A stretch of 64,000 bases of DNA from Microbacterium sp. EST19A. Its GTDB lineage: Bacteria; Actinomycetota; Actinomycetes; Actinomycetales; Microbacteriaceae. The notes under the pieces are model-generated. The model did not search any database. It worked only from the letters and a program-made list of their open reading frames with translations, and was not told the origin of the DNA. The position numbers and the translations under genes are program-made. Below, piece by piece: positions 17,732-25,486 of this stretch; within the stretch, counting starts at the first letter, position 1, and each line of letters starts with the position of its first letter. The stretch covers positions 310,001 through 374,000 of the forward strand of contig NZ_JAHXYZ010000001.1 in NCBI RefSeq assembly GCF_019969685.1. The letters run 5' to 3'.

Positions 17732-18820
17732 TCATCGGCCCGGAACGAGCCCGATGCGCAACGGCGCTGCGGGGGCGGCGGCGTCGACGAGCGCGTCGTC
17801 GATGTCGAGGAGCGGCCGCACGGCACCGACGGCGTCGGCGAAGGGATAGGCGCGACCACGACCGGCCAGGAACGCGACGGCCTCGGCCAGCTCCGCCCCG
17901 GTGTAGTTGTGGATGCCGGCGACCGTGACCAGTCGCCGCACGATGCTCTCCGCGTCGAACGAGACGGGATCGGCAGGGAACACGCTTCCGACGAGCACGA
18001 CCGTGCCGCCGACCGCCACCCCCTCGAGCGCGTCGACCACGGCGTGCCCCGAGGCCTCGATGACGACGTCGGGCTCGCCGTCGACGGAGGTCGCACCGAA
18101 GCGCTCGGCCATGGCCCGACGAACGGGGTTCGGATCGAGCACCTCCACCGTCGCTCCGTGCTCCGCGGCGATGGCCGCGGCCGACAGACCGACGAGCCCC
18201 GCTCCGTGGATCCGCACTGTGGCGCCCTCGAGATCACGGTCCCGTGCGGCGCGCGCCACGGCGGCCCACGCCGTCGCGGTCGCGCAGGAGGCGGGGGCGA
18301 GGACGGATGCCGGGAGCGCCTCGGGCACCCGGACGATCGCGGTCCCTTCCCGCAGCTGTACATGGGTCGCGAACGCCCCGGTGAGATCGCCGTGCACGCC
18401 CACGCGGTCGTGACCGTACTTGCCGAGTGTCCGGCACTTCTGCGGCATGCCGTGCAGGCAGCGGTCGCAGCTCCCGCACGAGATCGTGACCGACCAGACC
18501 ACGCGGTCTCCGATGCGCAGCGGCGTGCCGTCGACGGCATCCGCTCCGTGGTCGCCGGTGGCGATCACACGCCCGACGCTCTCGTGTCCGAGCACCAGCG
18601 GCGTCGGAGCGGATCGGCGGCCCTGCACCGTGTGCACGTCGGAACCGCAGATGGTGGACATCTCGACCGCGACCAGCACGTCGCCGTCGGCGAGGGCGAC
18701 GCCGGGCACGGCGATCGTCTCGTGCGGGTGTCCTTCACCCACCCAGACCATCGCCGTGGCCGCCGGGCGCAGGGCGACGTCGCGCCGGTGGCCGGGCGGA
18801 CGGATCAGCAGGGTGCCCAT
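17732..18820 (-). CDS. Zinc-binding alcohol dehydrogenase of the phosphonate-associated type
   Basis: 362 residues, medium-chain dehydrogenase fold: catalytic zinc ligands in CGSDVHTVQG and GHESVGR, structural zinc cysteines in SCGSCDRCLHGMPQKC, and a nucleotide-binding VRIHGAGLVGLSAAAIAAEHG. It closes a phosphonate uptake/breakdown operon, matching what is catalogued as the HpnZ-type putative phosphonate-catabolism alcohol dehydrogenase. Inference: it handles acetaldehyde from the phosphonatase-like step or oxidises a hydroxyalkyl-phosphonate. Last gene of the phn operon; a stop-proximal inverted repeat follows at 17645-17687. Confidence 0.82.
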   Translation of the reverse strand: MGTLLIRPPGHRRDVALRPAATAMVWVGEGHPHETIAVPGVALADGDVLVAVEMSTICGSDVHTVQGRRSAPTPLVLGHESVGRVIATGDHGADAVDGTPLRIGDRVVWSVTISCGSCDRCLHGMPQKCRTLGKYGHDRVGVHGDLTGAFATHVQLREGTAIVRVPEALPASVLAPASCATATAWAAVARAARDRDLEGATVRIHGAGLVGLSAAAIAAEHGATVEVLDPNPVRRAMAERFGATSVDGEPDVVIEASGHAVVDALEGVAVGGTVVLVGSVFPADPVSFDAESIVRRLVTVAGIHNYTGAELAEAVAFLAGRGRAYPFADAVGAVRPLLDIDDALVDAAAPAAPLRIGLVPGR

Positions 18821-18834
18821 GTCATGCCGCCGTC

Positions 18835-19542
18835 TCAGGAAGCGGCGACGACGCGGAGCAGTCCGCGCTCGGCCAGCACGTCACGGAGACCGGTCACGTC
18901 GTCGAGCACCGCATCGGCTCCGGCGGCGTCGAGAGCCGCCCGATCGTGTGCGCCGCTGAGCACGCCGGCGACGAAGCCCGCCCCGGCACGCCGGCCGGAC
19001 TCGACGTCGCTGACGGTGTCGCCCGCGACCGCGACCGCACGAACCGAAGACGTCTGGGTGCGCACCAGGGCGGCGAGCACGAGGTCGGGCGCGGGGCGCC
19101 CCCGCCCGGCGTCGACGGGCGACAGGGCCAGGTCGATGAGACCGCGCCAGCCGAGTCCGTCGATCAGCGCGTCGCGGGTGACCGGAGCGAACCCGGTGGT
19201 GAGCACGACCGTGAGTCCGGCATCCTTCAGACCCTGGATGGCATCCGCCGCCCCCGGGATCTCGGTGACGCCCTGCTCCGCGACGATCTCGGCGTATGCG
19301 CCCTCGAACGCGGCGGTGGCACGCTCGGCGGCCGCGACGTCGCCGCCGGCGAGGTGGGTGAACACGTCGATCTTGGACTGTCCCATGGTGACGCGGACGT
19401 GGTCCAGGGCCTCGGCCCACGGCATCCGATCCGCGACGCCGGTGCGCTCGGCAGCGCGCTGGAACGCCTGCTCCACGACGCCGTCGTCGAGCACCGTGGT
19501 TCCCGCCATGTCGAGGACGAGCAGTTCGAGCGGAGTGGTCAT
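18835..19542 (-). CDS. Phosphonatase-like HAD hydrolase
   Basis: 235 residues, HAD fold related to phosphonoacetaldehyde hydrolase PhnX. Nucleophile D11 sits in VLDMAGTTV; MGQSKID aligns with MGLLKID of PhnX, so the Schiff-base lysine (here K57) appears conserved; LTTGFA and VAGDTVSDVESG supply the later HAD motifs. Expected reaction: phosphonoacetaldehyde + water to acetaldehyde + phosphate. The start ATG 19542 overlaps the FAD oxidoreductase stop (ATGA) and has GGAAGG upstream. It is shorter than classical PhnX (about 265 residues), mainly in the cap. Confidence 0.83.
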   Translation of the reverse strand: MTTPLELLVLDMAGTTVLDDGVVEQAFQRAAERTGVADRMPWAEALDHVRVTMGQSKIDVFTHLAGGDVAAAERATAAFEGAYAEIVAEQGVTEIPGAADAIQGLKDAGLTVVLTTGFAPVTRDALIDGLGWRGLIDLALSPVDAGRGRPAPDLVLAALVRTQTSSVRAVAVAGDTVSDVESGRRAGAGFVAGVLSGAHDRAALDAAGADAVLDDVTGLRDVLAERGLLRVVAAS

Positions 19543-20678
19543 GAGGTTCCTTCCATCGCAGGGGTCCACCCGAAGGCGGCGGTGAGATTCTCTTCGGCGA
19601 GCCCCAGACCCGTGGTCATTCCGATGCCGGTCGTCGCGGCGAGCACCAGCGCGCCCTCGTCGCCGCGTTCGATGAGGAACTCCTCGGCCCCCTTGGCATA
19701 GACGCCCTGCCAGCGCTCGAGCACCCGAGGGGCCGGCATGTCGAACAGGGCCTCGGCCTCGGCGAGGAATGCGGTGAACGCGGCCTCGGGCTGGAACGGC
19801 GCAGGCGAGGGGGCGGTGGCGTGGGAGTCGCCGATGATGAGCGTGCCGTCGGGCAGCTGCGTGTACATCTGGTTGAGGTCGAGGGCCGCGAGGTCGGGCC
19901 GCTCGGTGTGCAGCCGCTCGCGGAGGGCGGCCGCCTCCGAACCCTCGGAGAACCGCCCGTAGCGCACGAGCGACCAGCCGGTGAGCAGCGGTGCGGTCAG
20001 CGGATGCCGCAGCGTCACGGCCGCACGCATCATGTCGAGGGCGCAGCGCTGGATGCCGTGCCGCTCGGCGATCTCGGGCAGCAGCTGGTCGAGGTCGTGA
20101 TTCACGGCGACGACCGTGTGTCCGGTGACGATGGTGCCCCTGGTCGTCTCGACCCGTCCTGCGCTGAGCTGGGTGACGGCGGTGCGGAAGCGGAACCGCA
20201 CGCCGAGGCCGTGGAGGTGACGCACGATGGCGTCGGCTGCCGTGCGCGGATCGGTCTGCAGATCGGTCTCGATGAGCGCACCGCCGACGATCCCGTCGCG
20301 ACGGAGCGGAGCCCGACGCAGCAGCTCGTCCGCGTCCAGCATCCGGATTCCGCCGTCCGGGACGGCCGCTTCCAGCACCGCGATCTCGTCGTCGTGCCGC
20401 GCGGCGACCAGGGTGCCCGACTCGCGCAGCCAGAAGCCGGCATCACGGGACAGTCGCAGCCAGAGCTCGCGCGAGGCGTCGGCGTAGCGTCGTGCCTCCC
20501 CCGCCTGGGCACCGATGCAGAGGTGTCCGAAGTTGCGGATCGTCGCCCCGCCCGGGCCGTCGGTGCGGTCGACCACGATCACGCTCAGGCCGCGCCGGGC
20601 AGCGGCATACGCGGCGCCGAGGCCCACGATCCCGGATCCGACCACGACCACGTCGGCGGTGTCGTTCGTGCGGGTCAT
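19539..20678 (-). CDS. FAD-dependent amine oxidoreductase of the phosphonate-associated type
   Basis: 379 residues, DAO/glycine-oxidase fold: VVVVGSGIVGLGAAYAAARRG is the FAD-binding dinucleotide fold, GGATIRNFGHLCIGAQ follows, and a C-terminal TTGIGMTTGLGLAEEN closes the flavin site. It corresponds to the HpnW-type family found in phosphonate clusters. Family knowledge suggests oxidative deamination of 2-aminoethylphosphonate or N-methyl derivatives to phosphonoacetaldehyde, the substrate of the next gene; that is an inference for this protein. ATG 20678 overlaps the phnE stop (ATGA). Confidence 0.82.
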   Translation of the reverse strand: MTRTNDTADVVVVGSGIVGLGAAYAAARRGLSVIVVDRTDGPGGATIRNFGHLCIGAQAGEARRYADASRELWLRLSRDAGFWLRESGTLVAARHDDEIAVLEAAVPDGGIRMLDADELLRRAPLRRDGIVGGALIETDLQTDPRTAADAIVRHLHGLGVRFRFRTAVTQLSAGRVETTRGTIVTGHTVVAVNHDLDQLLPEIAERHGIQRCALDMMRAAVTLRHPLTAPLLTGWSLVRYGRFSEGSEAAALRERLHTERPDLAALDLNQMYTQLPDGTLIIGDSHATAPSPAPFQPEAAFTAFLAEAEALFDMPAPRVLERWQGVYAKGAEEFLIERGDEGALVLAATTGIGMTTGLGLAEENLTAAFGWTPAMEGTS

Positions 20679-22429
20679 CGGAATACCTTCCTCATCCACA
20701 TCGCGAGCCCTTCGACCACCAGCACGGTGGCGAGGATCATCAGCACGATCGCGGTCACGGTCTCGTAGCGCGACCCCTGACTCGCGTTCAGCAGGTAGTA
20801 GCCGACACCGCCGCCGCCCACGATGCCGAGGATCGTCGCCGCGCGGATGTTGGTGTCGAGCATGTAGAAGCTGTGACCGATGAGCGCCTGCATCCCCTGC
20901 GGGACGGTGGCCGAGGTGTAGGTCTGCAGGCGGGTGGCGCCGACCGCGCGCAGAGCGCGTTCCGGTCCGCGATCGACCTCTTCGAAGGAGTCGGCGATCA
21001 GCTTGCCGAGCAGTCCGATGCCCCCGATCGCGAGCGCGATGACGCCGGCCTGCGGACCGAGGCCGGTGATCACGACGAGAACGATCGCGAGGATCAGCTC
21101 GGGGATGCCGCGGATGCCGACCAGCAGGAACCGGGCGACGCCTCTCGCGCCCGAGCTCGGGGCGACGTTGCTCGCGGCGAGCGAGCCGAGGACGACCGAG
21201 GGCAGCAAGGTCAGCACGGTCGCGGCGAGCGCGATCGCGACGGTGTCGCGCATGGCCTCGAACATCACGGAGGCGTCGTAGCTGCCGAAGGACGGCGGCC
21301 AGAACTTCTGGGCGACCTCGGGGAGCTTCGCCCAGAAGGTGAAGAAGTCGAGCCAGTTGATCTGGCTGACCACGACGCTGCCGACCACGACGAGCACGGC
21401 GACGATGCCCGCGATCGTGTGCTGCACGCGCTGCGCGGTCCAGGGCCGGCGCACGGCCGTCTGCGGGCTGGTCGCCCACGCGGGTCGACCGGTCGCCGAC
21501 TCGGCGCTGCGCCCGCGCAGCCGCGGGTGCACGATGCGGTCCATCCACGAGCGGGTCTGCTTCTGCTGCCCGAGCATCGCGCCGCGCACCACGCTCGAGA
21601 TGATCTCCATCACGACGCAGAGGATGAAGATGACCAGGGCTATACCGAGGCCCTTGCCGTAGTTGAGCGCCTTGAACGCGTACGACATCTCGAGGCCGAG
21701 GCCGGCGACGCCGACGTAGCCGAGCACCACGCTGCCGCGCAGGTTGATGTCGTTGCGGTGCAGCACCGTGGCCACCCAGCTGGGCAGCACCTGCGGAAGG
21801 ATGCCGGAGGTGAACTCCTGCATCTTCGATCCACCGGCGGCACGGATCGCGAGACGAGGACCTTCGTCGACCTGCTCGATCGCATCGGCGAACATCTTCG
21901 AGATCATGCCGATCGAGTGGATGCCGATGGCGAGGATGCCGGGGAGCGTGCCGAGGGAGAACATCAGCACGAACGCCATCGCGAGGACGACGTCGGGGAG
22001 GGCGCGGGTCAGCACGCCGATGAAGCGGGCGGCCGCACGCCAGCCGTTGCCGGGGGTCGTGTTGGAGGCTGCGAGGTAGGCGATCGGCACGGAGAGCACC
22101 GCGGCGAGCAGCGTTCCCACGAGCACCAGACCGACCGTGAGCGCGATCAGCCAGAGGAGATCACCCGGCTCGGGGAACGACAGGCCACCGACGCGCGCCA
22201 TGAAGTTCTCGGCGTTGCCCCAGCTCTGCACCATCGCCGGGATCGAGATGCCGACCTCGCCCACGGCCAGGATGCCGATCACGAGGAGTGCCAGGAGGGT
22301 CAGGGATGCGGCGATGCGCTCCGGCGAGATCGGGCGCTTCGGAGCGCGTTCGGCGACGCCGACGTGGGGCGCCGAGCCTCCGCCCCGCGTCCCTGAGCCT
22401 GTCGACGGACGCCCGGCGATGACCGTCAT
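20675..22429 (-). CDS. phnE: Phosphonate ABC transporter permease, two PhnE units fused
   Basis: 584 residues, about twice a normal PhnE. Two permease halves (about 30-295 and 320-584) each contain the inner-membrane EAA-type loop: AIRAAGGSKMQEFTSGILPQVLP and ALRAVGATRLQTYTSATVPQGMQ. About a dozen membrane helices are visible. A single chain therefore forms the whole membrane channel of the importer. The first residues (GRPSTGSGTRGG) are encoded by a dispersed repeat element at 22388-22411, which has evidently been absorbed into the reading frame. It overlaps phnC by four bases (ATGA). Confidence 0.92.
   Translation of the reverse strand: MTVIAGRPSTGSGTRGGGSAPHVGVAERAPKRPISPERIAASLTLLALLVIGILAVGEVGISIPAMVQSWGNAENFMARVGGLSFPEPGDLLWLIALTVGLVLVGTLLAAVLSVPIAYLAASNTTPGNGWRAAARFIGVLTRALPDVVLAMAFVLMFSLGTLPGILAIGIHSIGMISKMFADAIEQVDEGPRLAIRAAGGSKMQEFTSGILPQVLPSWVATVLHRNDINLRGSVVLGYVGVAGLGLEMSYAFKALNYGKGLGIALVIFILCVVMEIISSVVRGAMLGQQKQTRSWMDRIVHPRLRGRSAESATGRPAWATSPQTAVRRPWTAQRVQHTIAGIVAVLVVVGSVVVSQINWLDFFTFWAKLPEVAQKFWPPSFGSYDASVMFEAMRDTVAIALAATVLTLLPSVVLGSLAASNVAPSSGARGVARFLLVGIRGIPELILAIVLVVITGLGPQAGVIALAIGGIGLLGKLIADSFEEVDRGPERALRAVGATRLQTYTSATVPQGMQALIGHSFYMLDTNIRAATILGIVGGGGVGYYLLNASQGSRYETVTAIVLMILATVLVVEGLAMWMRKVFR
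22388..22411. repeat. Dispersed repeat type A inside phnE 5' end
   Basis: The stretch GTCCCTGAGCCTGTCGACGG resembles copies at 33043-33066 and 58234-58256 (core CCTGAGC-n-CGAC/ GTCG-n-GCTCAGG). It is read through as part of the phnE N-terminus. Such elements are normally intergenic, so this copy either extended the gene or shows that the true phnE start is further in. Confidence 0.55.
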
Positions 22430-23253
22430 GACGCCGCCACCTGCGTCGCGGCATCCGCCAGTTCCATGGCCACGGCCGCGATCTCGGCGGTCGTCGTCGC
22501 GACGCGGCCGTAGATCTCCATGACCTCGGCCTTGGTGAGGTCGGTCGTCGGGGTGTCGAGCACGACTTCGCCGTGGCGGAGTCCGACGATGCGGTCGGCC
22601 CAGGAGATCGCGAGATCGACCTGGTGCAGACTGCAGACGACCGTGAGACCTTCGTCGGCGGCGATCTCGCGGATCAGCGCCATGACCTGGTCGCTCGACT
22701 CGGGGTCGAGCGAGGCGACCGGCTCGTCGGCGAGCAGGATGTCGGGCCTCTGCATGAGCGCGCGGGCGATGGCCACCCGCTGCTGCTGCCCGCCGGAGAG
22801 GGTGTCGCTGCGCTGGTAGGCCCGGTCGAGCAGGCCGACGCGGTCGAGGTGCTCGAGTGCCGTCAGCTTCGACGCCTTGCTGTAGCCCCAGAGCCCGAGG
22901 CGCGGACCGCGCACACCCGAGAGCGAGCCGGTCAGCACGTTCTCGAGCACCGTGAGCGAGGGCACCAGCTCGAACTGCTGGAAGATGAACCCGACCCGAC
23001 TGCGCAGGTTCCGGAGCGGCCGGCCCTTCAGCGCCGGGACCTGCTGACCGAGCACCTCGACCGAACCCGCGGTCGGCAGCTCGAGACCGTCGAGGTGGCG
23101 GAGCAGGGTCGACTTGCCGGAGCCGCTGAGTCCGAGCAGCACGACGATCTCACCACGGGAGACCTCGAGCGACACGTCCTTCAGGGCGGTGGTCGTCCCG
23201 AAGGTCTTCGTCACGCCTGCCAGGCGGACGAGGGCATCGGATGCGGCGTTCAT
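22426..23253 (-). CDS. phnC: Phosphonate ABC transporter ATPase
   Basis: 275 residues with all ATPase motifs: Walker A GLSGSGKST, Q-loop IFQQFELVPSLTVLENVLTG, signature LSGGQQQR, Walker B ILLADEPVASLDP and the switch histidine in VVCSLHQVDLA. This is the PhnC/PstB-like group that powers phosphonate or phosphate import. The GSLSGVRGPRLGLWGYSK insert after the Q-loop is typical of PhnC. It is transcribed with phnD but separated from it by a 135-base gap containing a large repeat palindrome. Confidence 0.94.
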   Translation of the reverse strand: MNAASDALVRLAGVTKTFGTTTALKDVSLEVSRGEIVVLLGLSGSGKSTLLRHLDGLELPTAGSVEVLGQQVPALKGRPLRNLRSRVGFIFQQFELVPSLTVLENVLTGSLSGVRGPRLGLWGYSKASKLTALEHLDRVGLLDRAYQRSDTLSGGQQQRVAIARALMQRPDILLADEPVASLDPESSDQVMALIREIAADEGLTVVCSLHQVDLAISWADRIVGLRHGEVVLDTPTTDLTKAEVMEIYGRVATTTAEIAAVAMELADAATQVAAS

Positions 23254-23283
23254 GGGTTCTCCTGTGATTCTCTGAAGCTCGGT

Positions 23284-23362
23284 CGTTGAGCGAGCGGAGC
23301 GAGACGAAACGTGTCCTCACGGACGGCGTTTCGTCTCGCTCGCCTCGCTCCCTCGCTCAACG
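23284..23362. repeat. Interspersed palindromic repeat (type B), long imperfect hairpin between phnD and phnC
   Basis: The left arm (23284-23311, CGTTGAGCGAGCGGAGCGAG and on to GAAACG) pairs with the right arm (23327-23362, CGTTTCGTCTCGCTCG to CTCGCTCAACG), giving a long hairpin with a few unpaired bases. It shares its core with 15486-15521 and 33071-33103. Lying between phnD and phnC within the operon, it could protect the phnD message or cut transcription downstream, giving excess binding protein over transporter. Confidence 0.8.
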
Positions 23363-23388
23363 GACGGGAGCGAAGCGGGCTCAGGGCA

Positions 23389-24318
23389 TCAGCCCTGGCA
23401 CTGCTCGGCTTCGGTCTCCTTGCAGATGTCGCGGATCAGGTCGTAGTACGCGTCGTCGACCGGCTTCGTGGCGTAGAACACGCTGCGGAAGGAGTCGGAG
23501 TCGGCGCTGTCGATGCCCGCGGCGATGATGTCGTCGATCGTGATCTCGGCCAGGCCGTCGATCAGCTTCTGCGAGACCTCCTCCGGAAGGGTGGAGGAGA
23601 AGACCAGCGGTGCGCCCGGGACCATCGTCTCGTCGATGACCTTCACGGCGTCCGACTTCTCGACCTCGGAGTCCTCGGCGAAGCCGACCTCGCACTCGAC
23701 ACCCTCACCGGTCTTCTGCACGCTGACGTCGTGCTTGCCGGCGAACACCGGGGTGATGTCGGTCGTGGGGTCGATGCCGGCCTTCAGCAGGTTGTACGAC
23801 GGGAAGAGGTAGCCCGACGTCGAGGACGGGTCGACGAAGCAGACCTTCTTGCCCTTGAAGTCGGCGATGCTCGAGATGTCGCTGTCCTTGGGGACGATCG
23901 CCTGCGAGTAGTAGCCCGGCTCCTGACCTTCGTCGGTGACGATGGAGGAGATCGGGGTGAGCTTGGCGCCGTTGTTGGTGGCGGTGACGTAGGTGAAGCC
24001 CGAGAACGAGGCGACGTCGACCTTCCCGGCGACAGCGGCCTCGATGAGTGCGGCGTAGTCGGTCGACTCGTGGTACTCGACGGTCTTGCCGGTGATCTCG
24101 GCGATGTAGTCCATCAGCGGCTGGTAGTTGGTCTCGGTGTCGACCGAGTCGGGGACGACGCCGAAGACGAGGGTGTTCTCGTCGACGGCGAAGGTGCCGC
24201 CGGTGGACGAGTCGTCGGGGGCGGAGGTGGAGCTGGCGTCGGCCGAGCCGGAACAGGCGGCGAGACCGATTGCGAGGATCGCCGCGCCGGCGAGGGCGGG
24301 GAGAGCGCGAAGCTTCAT
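23389..24318 (-). CDS. phnD: Phosphonate ABC transporter substrate-binding lipoprotein
   Basis: 309 residues. The signal peptide ends in a lipobox (LAAC, lipidated C22). The mature part is a PhnD-type binding protein: LVFGVVPDSVDTETNYQPLMDYIAEITGKTVEYHESTDYAALIEA, then CFVDPSSTSGYLFP, the conserved phosphonate-group loop. It captures phosphonates outside the membrane for PhnCE. First gene of the minus-strand phn operon; the -10-like TAGGTATAT lies near 24382-24390 on the minus strand, overlapping a candidate regulator site. Confidence 0.94.
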   Translation of the reverse strand: MKLRALPALAGAAILAIGLAACSGSADASSTSAPDDSSTGGTFAVDENTLVFGVVPDSVDTETNYQPLMDYIAEITGKTVEYHESTDYAALIEAAVAGKVDVASFSGFTYVTATNNGAKLTPISSIVTDEGQEPGYYSQAIVPKDSDISSIADFKGKKVCFVDPSSTSGYLFPSYNLLKAGIDPTTDITPVFAGKHDVSVQKTGEGVECEVGFAEDSEVEKSDAVKVIDETMVPGAPLVFSSTLPEEVSQKLIDGLAEITIDDIIAAGIDSADSDSFRSVFYATKPVDDAYYDLIRDICKETEAEQCQG

Positions 24319-24375
24319 GAGGACCTTTCAGGGGTGTGAGGGGTGATCCACGGAAGACTCTCGCACGCGTCGAGT

Positions 24376-24390
24376 CGAGAAATATACCTA
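24376..24390. promoter_or_regulatory. Candidate GntR operator overlapping the phnD promoter
   Basis: CGAGAAATATACCTA matches CAAGTAATGTACCTA at 24473-24487 in 12 of 15 positions and in the same orientation, although the two promoters face opposite ways. Here it overlaps the probable phnD -10 on the minus strand. A repressor bound here would block the operon. Confidence 0.45.
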
Positions 24391-24472
24391 ACTTGGAAGA
24401 GTTCAGCGGCCGTTTACCCCGCATTCGCTTGGATGAACTCTGCAGTAACGGGGTGACGCTGATCGAAGTGGT

Positions 24473-24487
24473 CAAGTAATGTACCTA
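24473..24487. promoter_or_regulatory. Candidate GntR operator overlapping the gntR promoter
   Basis: CAAGTAATGTACCTA is the second copy of the repeated element. It contains TAATGT (24477-24482), which lies 6 bases before the GTG start at 24489 and is the probable -10 of a leaderless gntR transcript. Binding here would give autorepression. Confidence 0.45.
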
Positions 24488-24488
24488 T

Positions 24489-25232
24489 GTGGCTGAAGCT
24501 GTGTACACCCAGATCGCGGACGACCTCCGCGCCCAGATAGCCGGCGGCGCCCTGCGGCCCGGCGATGATGTGCCGACCGAGGCGGAGCTCGCCGAGAAGT
24601 GGCGCACGTCGCGCGGCCCCATCCGCAACGCGCTGGCCGCGCTGCGCGGCGAGGGCCTGATCGAGACCAGCCGCGGGCGACCGGCGCGGGTGGTCGCCCG
24701 CAAGGCGAACCAGGCCGTCGACGTCTCGGTGCCGTTCACCCGCTGGGCGCGAGAGCTAGGGGTCTCCCCCGGCGCGCAGACGCAGGAGCTGAGCCTGCGG
24801 CGTGCCGGCGACATGGCGACAGCACTGGGCGTGGGCCCGGACGACACGATCGTCAGCGTCGTCCGCCTGCGTCTGCTCGACGGGCGCCCGACGATGCTCG
24901 AACGTCTGGCGTACACGGAGGTCGCAGGGCGGCGGCTCTTCGAGGTCGATCTGGACGAGGTCTCGATCACCGAGCACCTCGCCTCGGTCGGGCATCCGAT
25001 CGTGAGCCTGCAGCATGTGATCGATGCCGTCGCGGCGGACGATCAGGATGCTGCGCTGCTGCGCGTACCCCGGGGCACGCCGATCCTGCGCCTCAGCCGC
25101 ACGTCGCGCGATGCGGACGGCCGGATCTTCGAGGCGTCGGAGGACCGGTACCTCAGCGAGGTGGTGCGCTTCACGGTTGCCGCATCCGGAATCTCGAATG
25201 ACGGCCACTACATGCGAGCGGTGGGCGGCTAG
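24489..25232 (+). CDS. GntR-family (HutC/PhnF type) regulator of the phosphonate operon
   Basis: 247 residues: winged helix at about 5-70 (YTQIADDLRAQIAGGALRPGDDVPTEAELAEKWRTSRGPIRNALAAL) and a UTRA effector domain at about 90-240 (VVRLRLLDGRPTMLERLAYTEV). Start is GTG 24489. The gene diverges from phnD across 170 bases, so it very likely represses or activates the phosphonate genes in response to a phosphonate or a pathway intermediate. Confidence 0.88.
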   Translation: MAEAVYTQIADDLRAQIAGGALRPGDDVPTEAELAEKWRTSRGPIRNALAALRGEGLIETSRGRPARVVARKANQAVDVSVPFTRWARELGVSPGAQTQELSLRRAGDMATALGVGPDDTIVSVVRLRLLDGRPTMLERLAYTEVAGRRLFEVDLDEVSITEHLASVGHPIVSLQHVIDAVAADDQDAALLRVPRGTPILRLSRTSRDADGRIFEASEDRYLSEVVRFTVAASGISNDGHYMRAVGG

Positions 25233-25281
25233 CGCCCGGACATCGGATGCGACGAGGAGACGTCGTCCGGAAGGACAGAAG

Positions 25282-25336
25282 GCGATCGCGAGCGCGCAAG
25301 TGTTTCAGAAGCCAGAAAGACCGCGCTCGCGATCGC
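25282..25336. terminator. Perfect 15-base inverted repeat downstream of gntR
   Basis: GCGATCGCGAGCGCG (25282-25296) is mirrored exactly at 25322-25336 around a 25-base, AT-richer loop. It lies in the 254-base gap between gntR and the kinase gene, both of which end here, so it may end transcription from both sides. The rest of the gap has no credible gene but holds the palindromes noted at 25404-25435. Confidence 0.6.
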
Positions 25337-25403
25337 AGCGCTGGGGACGCTTTATCTGGGGAGCCTCCAGGATATTTCGGAGGGGAGCCCTGATCGTAGG
25401 GCC

Positions 25404-25419
25404 AAAGGTCGAGACCTTT
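25404..25419. promoter_or_regulatory. Palindrome AAAGGTC-n2-GACCTTT beyond the 3' end of the kinase gene
   Basis: AAAGGTC at 25404-25410 and GACCTTT at 25413-25419. The 11-mer GGCCAAAGGTC (25400-25410) recurs at 26803-26813, inside the second palindrome of this locus. A further small palindrome TGGAC-n4-GTCCA lies at 25422-25435. The likely ligand is the NarL-type regulator encoded at 26856, but no gene start lies close downstream on either strand. Confidence 0.45.
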
Positions 25420-25486
25420 AGTGGACTTTCGTCCATATTCGCGGTGATCTCACGCGAAGTGTCGGCTCACTATACCCTGCCGGGGC

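Noticed and set aside
17324..19585. 753-codon plus-strand frame over the phn operon
   Set aside because: Antisense to clear dehydrogenase and hydrolase genes; Arg/Asp/His-rich without motifs.
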